Source: Anaeromyxobacteraceae bacterium (GTDB lineage: Bacteria > Myxococcota > Myxococcia > Myxococcales > Anaeromyxobacteraceae). From it: DNA of 11,143 nucleotides. Under the pieces are notes generated by a model, which was given only the letters and a program-made list of their open reading frames with translations, made no database searches and had not been told where the DNA came from. The stretch lies in assembly GCA_027349605.1 (NCBI GenBank), contig DAIEMM010000311.1, positions 1 to 11,143 on the forward strand. The letters are read 5' to 3'. Both the position numbers and the translations under genes were made by a program. Positions 1 through 6,522 of this stretch are shown here, in pieces (within the stretch, counting starts at the first letter, position 1; every line of letters begins with the position of its first letter).

Positions 1-656
1 TCCAGATGCTCCCCGACCGGCGGACCCTGCTCGTGCTCAACTTCCTGTCGCAGACGGCGAGCTTCGTGGACGCCTTCACCACCCAGGAGATTACCCGCGT
101 CCGGGTGGGGGAGGCGCCCTGGTCGGTCACCCTGCAGCGGGGCGGTAACCGCGCCTTCGTGCTCAACCGGCGCTCCAACAACCTCACGGTCATCGACCTG
201 GGCACCCGGCAGGCCATCGCCACCATCTCCACCGAGCCCGAGCCCCTCTTCGGGCAGGTGAGCCGCGATGGCAAGCGGCTCTACGTGATCCACGCCGGGT
301 CGCCCTACATGAACGAGTACGCCCTGCCCGGTCTGACGGTCTCGAGGAAGATCCGGGTCGGCCTTGGCGCATCGGCGATCAAGCTGGACTCCCGGACCGA
401 TCTGCTCTACGTGGCTCACGAGGAGGTGGGGCGCATCGAGGTGTACGACCTCTTCGCCGCGCTCCCCGTGGACGCCTTCGAGGTCCCGGACTGGGTGTCG
501 AACATGGCCATCGACGATCCGCAGGACCAGCTCTTCGCCCTCATGCCCTCGCAGCGCGCCATCGCCGTCGTCGACCTGACCAGCCGCAAGGTCCTCTCGG
601 TGATCGACGTCTCGGGCGACCCGTACGAGATCAAGCTCGCGGCGGAGCGGAACTGA
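1..656 (+). CDS. YVTN-type beta-propeller protein, 3' part (5' end outside window)
   Basis: The frame is open from the first base of the window, so the ATG at position 6 is probably internal and the true start lies upstream. About 217 residues are visible. They form four to five repeats of roughly 40-45 residues, each with a strand pattern such as 'GNRAFVLNRRSNNLTVIDL', 'GKRLYVIHAG' and 'TDLLYVAHEEVGRIEVYDL', typical of YVTN/cytochrome-d1-like seven-bladed propellers. The last short stretch (GDPYEIKLA) could be the strand that closes the ring. No CxxCH or other cofactor motif is visible in this part. Propellers of this family usually serve as exported binding or scaffold domains; the ligand cannot be told from sequence. 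The stop is four bases from the start of the barrel gene, so the two are probably co-transcribed and translationally coupled. A signal peptide is expected upstream but cannot be seen. Confidence 0.82.
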   Translation, partial: QMLPDRRTLLVLNFLSQTASFVDAFTTQEITRVRVGEAPWSVTLQRGGNRAFVLNRRSNNLTVIDLGTRQAIATISTEPEPLFGQVSRDGKRLYVIHAGSPYMNEYALPGLTVSRKIRVGLGASAIKLDSRTDLLYVAHEEVGRIEVYDLFAALPVDAFEVPDWVSNMAIDDPQDQLFALMPSQRAIAVVDLTSRKVLSVIDVSGDPYEIKLAAERN

Positions 657-660
657 GAAG

Positions 661-2868
661 GTGAAGGGAAGGGCGCCAAAGGGGAGGTGGCTCCTGGCGC
701 TCGTCGGACTTCTGGCGATCTGCACGGACGCGCGCGGCGACGGCCTCAGCCTGTACCTCGAGCCCACCTTCACGCTGACCCATCTGGAGACGCAGGATCA
801 GCTGGGCAACGGAACCCGGCAGGACGACCGCGTCCTCACCCAGAACTACCGGCTCAACTTCGACCGCGCGTTGACCCCGGCCTTCACCATCGGGGCGGGG
901 GGGCTCTTCGAGGCCCGCCGCACCTGGACGGACGACGCCACCGGCGCCCGGACGCTCGACGGGAGCGTTCGCGGCCTCTACGCGCGCCTGACCATGAACC
1001 TGCCCACCCTGACGAGCGGGCTCTCCTACGACCTCGGGTCGGAGCAGGTCAACGCCCTCCCGTCGCTCGTGAACGAGAACCTGGCCCTCTACGCCAGCTG
1101 GCGCCCGCTCGACCTGCCCGAGCTCAACCTGCGCCTGAGCCGGACGCACCAGTACGACACCTCCCGCCTGAACCAGGACATCACCACCTGGAGCGCGCTC
1201 GGGTCGGTCCGGTACCTCATCGAGCCCTTCGAGTTCCGCTACGTCATCCAGTGGGCGCGGCCCGTGGACGCGATCACCGGGACCGAGGCGGACTCGCTCG
1301 ACCAGACCCTGCAGGGGATCTACAGCGCCCGGCTCTTCGAGGGCCGGACGGCGGTCTACGTCTCGCTCATCCTCCGCAACCAGATGCTGACGACCCTGAC
1401 CGCCGGGCAGGGAACCGTCTCGCAGCAGCAGCACCCCGTCGCCGGCCTCTCGCTCACCGAGGTCTTCCCCGCGCTGCCGGAGAGCGACACGCTGCTCGCC
1501 AACCCCGCCCTCATCGACGGCAACCTGACCGCGAGCGCCTCGGTGGACATCGGATATGCGCCCACCCTCGCCGGGGACGACAACCGGCGCGACCTGGGCG
1601 TGCAGTTCGCCGACCTGATCACGCCGGTCAACACCATCCAGGTCTGGGTGGACAAGAAGCTGCCCCCCGAGCTGTCGATCGCCTACGCCTGGACCGCCTA
1701 CCAGAGCGACGACAACAAGACCTGGACGCCCGTCTCCATCACCGGTCCGGTCGTGTTCGGCGCCTTCCAGAACCGGTTCGAGATCCCCGTCCGGGAGACC
1801 CGGGCCCGCTACCTGAAGGTCGTGACCCGGCCTCTCCCGGCCGCGCTGACCGTCGACCCGGCCTATGCGAACGTCTTCGTCACCGAGGTGCAGGTGTTCC
1901 TCGTGCAGTCGGCCGAGTCGATCCCGAGGAACCAGGCCACCTCCGGGGCGCTGCTCAACGCCAACGCGAGCACCCTCCTCTGGCGCGCCGCCAACCTGTC
2001 GTGGGACATCACGGCGCTGGGGGAGCGGCGGACGTCGCCCGGCATCACCACCTGGAGCCTCATGAACACGCTCGCGGCGTCGCAGTGGCTGGCGCGGGGC
2101 CTGCAGCTGAGCGAGCGCATCTCCCGCCAGGACGGGGACCAGGGGCTCGGCCACTACGGCCAGTCCGACTGGAGCGCGGGCCTCCTCTGGAGGCCGCTCG
2201 CCACCTTCACGGGATCGCTCATCTACTCCGGCCAGTTCATCGACGCGCGCCCCACCCTCGACGTGAAGACCGGCCAGTACGTCATCCAGCCGGTCGGCTT
2301 CAACCACTCGATCTCCACGCTCGCCCGCGCCGACCTCTACGAGGGGCTCTCCGCGCTCGTGAACGCCACCGGGGGGCTCGAGAACCGCTACGACGGGACG
2401 AACATCTGGAGCGGCACGTTCAACGCCACCACGACGGTCACGCCCAACCCCTGGGTGTCCTTCACGCTCGGCTGGCTCTCCAGCCTGAGCCTCCTGCAGG
2501 CCGTGGACGAGCCCGTGGTCAACAACTCGAGCGGGCGGGTCGAGGCGAGCGTGACGATCCGGCCCACCACCGCGATCTCGGCCATCGGTACCGTCACCCG
2601 GATCGTCTACGGCGGGCCATCCACCACCTACGGCACCGTGCAGCTCAACTTCTCGCCCTTCCGGGGCGACCTCCAGCTCAGCATCTCGTACTCGAAGACC
2701 TTCGACACCACGGCCCAGTCCACGCTCGAGCTCTTCACGCCCAGCCTGCGCTGGAACATCCGCCCCGGCATCCAGCTGACCGGGAGCTACACCCTCCTCA
2801 ACTCGGCCGCACCGGTGAGCCAGACCCACTCCCGGTCGCTCAACCTGGGCATCTCCATCCTCCTCTGA
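661..2868 (+). CDS. Outer-membrane beta-barrel protein with inserted discoidin-like (F5/8 type C) domain
   Basis: This encodes 735 residues from a GTG start. The N-terminus has a basic stretch (MKGRAPKGR), a hydrophobic core (WLLALVGLLAIC) and a likely cleavage near DARG, so it is exported. The mature protein is dominated by alternating polar/apolar stretches of 9-13 residues with aromatic girdle residues, for example 'LALYASWRPLDLPELNLRL' and 'GDLQLSISYSKTF', and ends 'SLNLGISILL'. This is the look of an outer-membrane barrel, perhaps about 20 strands. The terminal residue is Leu rather than the usual Phe. Residues about 264-416 differ: 'NPALIDGN', then 'DLGVQFADLITPVNTIQVWV', 'YQSDDNKTWTPV', 'ARYLKVVTR' and 'VTEVQVF' follow the order of a galactose-binding-like F5/8 type C domain. 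A weak GGAG lies 13 bases upstream of the GTG, and no better start precedes the signal peptide. Possible roles are a porin sheath for electron transfer or an export channel; the sequence does not decide. Confidence 0.8.
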   Translation: MKGRAPKGRWLLALVGLLAICTDARGDGLSLYLEPTFTLTHLETQDQLGNGTRQDDRVLTQNYRLNFDRALTPAFTIGAGGLFEARRTWTDDATGARTLDGSVRGLYARLTMNLPTLTSGLSYDLGSEQVNALPSLVNENLALYASWRPLDLPELNLRLSRTHQYDTSRLNQDITTWSALGSVRYLIEPFEFRYVIQWARPVDAITGTEADSLDQTLQGIYSARLFEGRTAVYVSLILRNQMLTTLTAGQGTVSQQQHPVAGLSLTEVFPALPESDTLLANPALIDGNLTASASVDIGYAPTLAGDDNRRDLGVQFADLITPVNTIQVWVDKKLPPELSIAYAWTAYQSDDNKTWTPVSITGPVVFGAFQNRFEIPVRETRARYLKVVTRPLPAALTVDPAYANVFVTEVQVFLVQSAESIPRNQATSGALLNANASTLLWRAANLSWDITALGERRTSPGITTWSLMNTLAASQWLARGLQLSERISRQDGDQGLGHYGQSDWSAGLLWRPLATFTGSLIYSGQFIDARPTLDVKTGQYVIQPVGFNHSISTLARADLYEGLSALVNATGGLENRYDGTNIWSGTFNATTTVTPNPWVSFTLGWLSSLSLLQAVDEPVVNNSSGRVEASVTIRPTTAISAIGTVTRIVYGGPSTTYGTVQLNFSPFRGDLQLSISYSKTFDTTAQSTLELFTPSLRWNIRPGIQLTGSYTLLNSAAPVSQTHSRSLNLGISILL

Positions 2869-2900
2869 CCTTCTACCTGCGTTACCCTACCGAGGCGACC

Positions 2901-3473
2901 ATGAGATCCCTGCGAAACACCTTCCTCGTCCCGGCGCTGCTGCTGGCGCTCGCGTCCGGGTGCGCCAAGACCAAGGCGTACCAGGACCGGAACATGGACT
3001 TCGGCGCCATCAAGACCGTGGTGGTGATGCCCTTCTGGAACCTGAGCGCGAACCAGCAGGCGGCCGACCGGGTGCGCGACGTCTTCGCGAACGCCCTCCT
3101 CGCCACCCAGGCGGTGTACGTCGTGCCCACCGGCGAGGTGGCCCGCGCCGCGTCGCGCCTCGGGCTCGCCACCCCGGCGACGCCGAGCACGGAGGAGGTC
3201 GTGAAGATCGCCGCCATGCTCAAGGCCGACGCGGTGATCACCGGCGTGGTGAAGGAGTACGGGGAGGTCCGCACCTCCGCGGCCGCGTCCAACGTGGTGT
3301 CGGTGAGCCTGCAGATGCAGGAGGCCGGCACGGGCAAGGTCATCTGGTCCGGCTCGTCCACCAAGGGCGGCGTGACCTGGGGCGCACGCCTCCTCGGCAC
3401 GGGGGGCGGCGAGCCCATGAACTCGGTCACCGAGCAGGCGGTGGATGACCTCCTCCAGCAGCTCTTCCAGTAG
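2901..3473 (+). CDS. Outer-membrane lipoprotein, CsgG/GNA1162-like fold
   Basis: This encodes 190 residues. The ATG is preceded by a GAGGCGA-type ribosome site, and the first 21 residues form a lipoprotein signal peptide: basic start (MRSLR), hydrophobic core and lipobox ASGC, with the lipidated Cys at 21. Ala at +2 predicts sorting to the outer membrane. The body has the alpha/beta pattern of small CsgG/LpoB/GNA1162-type lipoproteins: 'KTVVVMPFWNLS' near residue 36, 'AVYVVPTGEVARAA', 'LKADAVITGVVKEYGE' and 'AGTGKVIWSGSSTKGG'. Such proteins are found as outer-membrane assembly or secretion partners, but this gene cannot be assigned to a named system. It starts 32 bases after the barrel gene and its 3' end overlaps the next lipoprotein gene, so the three are probably one transcription unit. 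The frame is open far upstream (from 687), but that part is a shadow of the barrel gene; the lipoprotein signal fixes the start at 2901. Confidence 0.82.
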   Translation: MRSLRNTFLVPALLLALASGCAKTKAYQDRNMDFGAIKTVVVMPFWNLSANQQAADRVRDVFANALLATQAVYVVPTGEVARAASRLGLATPATPSTEEVVKIAAMLKADAVITGVVKEYGEVRTSAAASNVVSVSLQMQEAGTGKVIWSGSSTKGGVTWGARLLGTGGGEPMNSVTEQAVDDLLQQLFQ

Positions 3474-4575
3474 CGCCCGGGCCATCGCGCTCGTGGGGGC
3501 GCTCGCCCTGGCGGGCTGCAGCGCCGCCCGGCCGCCGCCCGAGCGGGCCGCGCCGCCGCGCATGGCGCTCTTCCCGGTGCAGAACCTCACCGGGGGAAGG
3601 GCTCCGGTGAAGGAGCTGACGGCGGCGCTGCGGGCCCAGCTCCTCACCTACGGCGTCGTGCTGGTGCCGGACGAGCTGGTGATGCGGACGCTCGCCGCCC
3701 ATCGCATCCGCTTCACCGGCGGGGTGGACCGCGAGACGGCGGCGGCGCTTCGCGAGGAGGCGGGGGCCGAGGGGGTGATCATCCCTTCGCTCGAGATCTA
3801 CCAGGCGGTTCCCCCCTTCCGCATGGCCATGACGACGCGGCTCGTGAACATCGGCGCCGAACCCGCCATCCAGTGGATCGACTCCTTCGCGCGGAGCGGG
3901 GTCGACTCCCCCGGCCTGCTGGCGATGGTAGTCCTCCAGAGCATGGAGACGCTGCGCGACGAGTCGCTGCTGAACACCGCGGTGAGGCTCGCGGCGGCGC
4001 TGCAGGACCCGCGGCCGAGCCGGCCCTGTCCGCAGTGGAGCGAGGTCCCGCCGAACCGGGTGTACCGGTCTCCGCTCCTCTCCGACCCGTCGCGGCGGAC
4101 CGTCGCCGTCCTGCCCTTCCTGAACGGCTCCGGTCGCCGCGATGCCGGCGAGGTGATGGCGCTCCGCTTCCTGGCCCCGCTGGTGGCGAACGGCACCGTG
4201 AAGGTGGTCGAGCCGGGCGTCGTGCGGGACGAGCTGCTCACCCACCGCATCGGCGCCGCGGGCGGCATCTCGCTCGACGACGCGCGCGTGGTGCTGGAAC
4301 TGGTGCGCGCGGACCTCGTCCTCTCCGGCACGGTGCGGAGGTTCGAGGACGCGGCGGGGCTGAGCGGGGCTCCCAGCCTCGAGTTCGGCTCCTGGGTCCT
4401 CGACCGGAGGACCGCCCAGCTGGTCTGGTCGTCCACCACCTCCGGCGCCGGAGACGACGGCGTCTACTTCTTCGGCCTGGGCCGGGTCACGACGGCGAGC
4501 GCGCTCGCCTGTGGCATGGCGAAAGGGGCCGTGTCCCGCATGCTCGAGGATCGTCCGCTGCTCACCAGAAATTAG
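3445..4575 (+). CDS. Lipoprotein with two tandem CsgG-like domains
   Basis: This encodes 376 residues. The ATG lies inside the previous gene (29-base overlap, different frame). It is the only start that retains the whole lipoprotein signal, with lipobox LAGC (Cys 25) and Ser at +2. The n-region is odd: eight consecutive serines and a single Arg, imposed by the overlap. The mature part contains the same fold twice. Domain 1 (about 39-170) begins 'RMALFPVQNLTGG' and domain 2 (about 217-370) begins 'RTVAVLPFLNGSG'. They then align through 'VPDELVMRTLAAHRI' against 'EPGVVRDELLTHRI' and 'GAEGVIIPSLEIYQ' against 'RADLVLSGTVRRFE'. The relation to the preceding single-domain lipoprotein is clear in the opening strand and in 'QLVWSSTTSG' against 'KVIWSGSSTK'. 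The role is unknown; by family analogy it is a periplasm-facing outer-membrane assembly factor. No catalytic residues are evident. Confidence 0.8.
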   Translation: MTSSSSSSSSARAIALVGALALAGCSAARPPPERAAPPRMALFPVQNLTGGRAPVKELTAALRAQLLTYGVVLVPDELVMRTLAAHRIRFTGGVDRETAAALREEAGAEGVIIPSLEIYQAVPPFRMAMTTRLVNIGAEPAIQWIDSFARSGVDSPGLLAMVVLQSMETLRDESLLNTAVRLAAALQDPRPSRPCPQWSEVPPNRVYRSPLLSDPSRRTVAVLPFLNGSGRRDAGEVMALRFLAPLVANGTVKVVEPGVVRDELLTHRIGAAGGISLDDARVVLELVRADLVLSGTVRRFEDAAGLSGAPSLEFGSWVLDRRTAQLVWSSTTSGAGDDGVYFFGLGRVTTASALACGMAKGAVSRMLEDRPLLTRN

Positions 4576-4724
4576 AATTCCGCAGGATTTGCGCCCCCTT
4601 TTGGGGCTGACGCACGAAAAGCGCCCGGACCGCGATCGCCGATCGAAATTCCCGCGCCAGATCGGGGGGATGACTCGGCATGGCGCGTGAATCACGCGGC
4701 ACAGGAACCAGAAGAGGGGACACC
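4576..4724 (+). other. Intergenic gap with GC hairpin and CGATCG pair; possible start of second transcription unit
   Basis: This is the longest non-coding stretch in the window and is visibly richer in A and T than its neighbours at its start. It holds a hairpin with a 5-bp stem, GCCCC (4593-4597) and GGGGC (4603-4607), around a CTTTT loop. No T-run follows, so it is at best a weak terminator or attenuator. Two CGATCG hexamers separated by one base (4633-4638 and 4640-4645) form a symmetric element that could be a regulator site. I could not find a convincing -35/-10 pair or a sigma-54 GG-N10-GC pair. A promoter for the isomerase and cytochrome genes is the natural guess, from position only. 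Confidence 0.35.
4711..4720 (+). promoter_or_regulatory. Ribosome binding site fixing the start of the isomerase gene
   Basis: A purine-rich GAAGAGGGGA ends four bases before the ATG at 4725. That ATG opens directly into a signal peptide. The in-frame ATG at 4680 lacks such a site and would add 15 polar residues ahead of the signal, so 4725 is preferred. Confidence 0.6.
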
Positions 4725-5111
4725 ATGCGCCTTCATCTCATCGTGCTCGGCCTGGTGCCGGGAATGCTCCCGGCACCCGCCAGCCCTGCGGAGGCGCCAT
4801 CCCCCAGGCCCTTCAGCGCCTACGCCGTTCTCGCGTCCGAGCCCGCGCCCGCGCGTGCCGGGTGCCGCGTCTCGCACGCGGAGGGCGGGGAGATCCGGGC
4901 CACCCTCTTCTCCAACGACACCGCGGCCTGCCCCGTGGCCCGGGTGGTCGCAGACGAGATCGAGCTCGGCGAGCTGGCCGACGCGCTGGCCGCCGCGCAC
5001 ATGGAGCAGGGCTCGAAGGCGAGCCGCGGGGCGAAGCCGAAGGGCATGGACTTCCGGCCGCCGCTCGACCGCATGGTCGACGTGCGGCTCATCGCCCTCG
5101 AGGCCCGGTAG
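4725..5111 (+). CDS. SurA-like prolyl isomerase, N-terminal fragment ending at in-frame TAG
   Basis: This encodes 128 residues. It starts with a signal peptide (MRLHLIVLGLVPGML, cleavage near SPAEA), then a linker with two cysteines (about 47 and 69). A SurA-N/PpiC-type chaperone segment follows: 'ARVVADEIELGELADALAA' (about 72-90) and a helix 'DRMVDVRLIALEAR' (about 115-128), after which a TAG ends the frame. The typical family continuation is a helix of the type xxGLxxxPxxREAV, and precisely this follows the stop in the same frame (MGLMEQPDAREAV). This is therefore best read as the front part of one exported isomerase of about 590 residues that spans 4725-6497, not as a separate gene. Alone it has the export signal but no catalytic domain. 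It sits directly upstream of the cytochromes, which fits a periplasmic folding factor for exported proteins. Confidence 0.7.
   Translation: MRLHLIVLGLVPGMLPAPASPAEAPSPRPFSAYAVLASEPAPARAGCRVSHAEGGEIRATLFSNDTAACPVARVVADEIELGELADALAAAHMEQGSKASRGAKPKGMDFRPPLDRMVDVRLIALEAR
5109..5111 (+). other. In-frame amber (TAG) codon interrupting the isomerase
   Basis: Codon 129 of the frame opened at 4725 is TAG. The next codon is ATG, in the same frame, and the frame runs on to 6497. The protein's second repeat carries 'FAIEARERKLDQTPAVRRKV', which aligns without gaps to 'IALEAR', stop, 'MGLMEQPDAREAV'. The stop falls opposite a Glu whose codon is GAG (5895-5897), one base different from TAG. Possible readings are a real nonsense mutation, an assembly or sequencing error, or amber readthrough. 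Confidence 0.85.
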
Positions 5112-6497
5112 ATGGGGCTCATGGAGCAGCCCGACGCCCGCGAGGCCGTGGGCGCCTTCCGCGCCTCCACCCTCCGCACCACCCTCCAGGTCGAGGCGGC
5201 TGCCGGAGCGAAGCCCGACCCCGCCCAGGTGGACAGGCTCTTCAAGGCCGCCGTGAAGCAGTGGAAGGTCCGCTCGGTGATGTTCGACAAGGAGGAGGAC
5301 GCGAAGAAGTTCCGCGCGGCGGTGGGCAAGGGCGGCTCGTTCGACAAGCTGGCCCGCGCCGCCGTGGCGGAGAAGAAGGGGAGGGGCGGCGAGCCGGGCT
5401 ACGTGTCGATCCAGCAGATGGTCCCGGAGATCGCCCACGCCGCCGACGCGCTCAAGAAGGGACAGGTGAGCCAGCCGGTGAAGGTATCGGGCGGCTTCGT
5501 GGTGCTCCAGCTCGAGGGCGTCCGCTACCCGGAGGACAAGAAGGCCAGGCAGCAGGCTCGCGCCCAGTCGCTCGCCGACCAGCAGCGCAAGGCCGTCCGG
5601 CGATTCCACGAGTCGCTGGTGAAGAAGTACGCCACGGTGGACGATAAGCTGCTCGCGAGCCTCTACTTCGAGGCCGGAGGGGAGGCCGGGTTCCAGGCGC
5701 TCGCCAAGGACCAGCGTCCGCTCGCGCAGATCCGCGGCGAGAAGCCCATCACCGTGGGAGAGCTGACCACCGAGGTCTCGAAGAAGTTCTTCCACGGCAT
5801 CGCCGACCCCATCAAGGAGAAGCGGGTCAACAAGTTCAAGACGGACACCTTCGAGACGATGCTGGGAGCGCGCCTCTTCGCCATCGAGGCCCGGGAGCGG
5901 AAGCTCGACCAGACCCCGGCGGTCCGCCGCAAGGTCGCGGAGTACGGCCGCGTGCTGGCCTTCAACACCTTCATCGAGAAGGTGATCATCCCGGGAGTGA
6001 AGGTCACCGAGGCGGACGTGCAGGCCCGGTACGAGGCGCGAAAGGCCCAGTTCACCTTCCCGCAGATGTACCGGCTCGACGGGCTGGGGTTCGGGAGCGC
6101 CAAGGCCGCACAGGCCACGTTCGAGAAGCTCGAGGCCGGCACGGATCTCGAGTGGCTCCGGGCCAACGCCGAGGGGCAGCTCAAGCCCGAGGAGCAGGCC
6201 TTCCAGCTGCAGGGCGCCCCCGTCAGCGCCAACACCATGCGGCCGTCGCTCGTGAAGGCGCTGACCGGCGCCCAGCGGGGCGACTACCGGCTCTACGCCA
6301 GCGACGACGGGAAGCAGCACTTCGTCATCCGGGTCCTCGAGCAGATTCCCCCGAGCGTGAAGCCCTACGCCGACGTGCGCGAGGAGCTGGCCCGCGAGGT
6401 CGAGGGAGAGAAGATCGCCGCCGCCTTGAAGGACTACGCGTCGAAGCTGCGCCAGGTGCAGAAGGTCGACGTCCTCATCACCCGGATCGCCGGCTGA
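5112..6497 (+). CDS. Parvulin-type (PpiC/SurA-like) peptidyl-prolyl isomerase, main part
   Basis: This encodes 461 residues if translation restarts at the ATG touching the TAG; no ribosome site or signal peptide is present there. Residues about 52-140 are a rotamase domain: 'WKVRSVMFDKEEDAKKF' gives the opening strand and helix, and 'GGEPGYVSIQQMVPEIAHAA' with 'GQVSQPVKVSGGFVVLQLEG' gives the characteristic ending. A second copy of the chaperone-plus-isomerase unit follows from about 213 ('PITVGELTTEVSKKF', 'ARLFAIEARERKLDQTP', 'VTEADVQARYEARKAQFTF'). Its isomerase part (about 315-415) has lost the GxxGY stretch and is probably non-catalytic. The family catalyses cis-trans isomerisation of X-Pro bonds and holds unfolded exported proteins. 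It ends 25 bases before the 26-heme cytochrome start. PpiC-type isomerases beside large multiheme cytochromes are, from memory, also known in Geobacter. The sequence is intact apart from the upstream stop, so any loss of function must be recent or absent. Confidence 0.85.
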   Translation: MGLMEQPDAREAVGAFRASTLRTTLQVEAAAGAKPDPAQVDRLFKAAVKQWKVRSVMFDKEEDAKKFRAAVGKGGSFDKLARAAVAEKKGRGGEPGYVSIQQMVPEIAHAADALKKGQVSQPVKVSGGFVVLQLEGVRYPEDKKARQQARAQSLADQQRKAVRRFHESLVKKYATVDDKLLASLYFEAGGEAGFQALAKDQRPLAQIRGEKPITVGELTTEVSKKFFHGIADPIKEKRVNKFKTDTFETMLGARLFAIEARERKLDQTPAVRRKVAEYGRVLAFNTFIEKVIIPGVKVTEADVQARYEARKAQFTFPQMYRLDGLGFGSAKAAQATFEKLEAGTDLEWLRANAEGQLKPEEQAFQLQGAPVSANTMRPSLVKALTGAQRGDYRLYASDDGKQHFVIRVLEQIPPSVKPYADVREELAREVEGEKIAAALKDYASKLRQVQKVDVLITRIAG

Positions 6498-6510
6498 GCC
6501 CGGGATGCAC

Positions 6511-6520
6511 GGGAGCGAGA
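6511..6520 (+). promoter_or_regulatory. Ribosome binding site deciding the cytochrome start
   Basis: GGGAGCGAGA lies just ahead of the ATG at 6523, with GGAG at a normal distance. The alternative in-frame ATG at 6505 has only GAGCCCGGG before it and would add six residues to the signal peptide. Confidence 0.5.
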
Positions 6521-6522
6521 AG

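Noticed and set aside
631..2829. Minus-strand open frame of 732 codons opposite the barrel gene
   Set aside because: The composition is dominated by Arg, Gly, Val and Glu as expected from reading GC-rich codons backwards. It has no signal, domain or ribosome site, and the barrel on the other strand explains the region.
687..2900. Plus-strand frame open upstream of the first lipoprotein, giving an apparent 928-residue protein
   Set aside because: The first 700 or so residues are Arg/Pro/His-rich shadow sequence in another frame of the barrel gene. The real protein starts at the lipoprotein signal at 2901.
661..3473. Whether the barrel and first lipoprotein might be one fused gene
   Set aside because: The barrel frame ends with a clear TGA at 2866-2868 after a typical closing strand, and the lipoprotein has its own signal peptide and ribosome site in another frame.
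4681..4697. TGGCGCG...TCACGC considered as a sigma-54 promoter
   Set aside because: The GG and GC pairs are 12 bases apart instead of 10 and the -12 element does not match TTGC.
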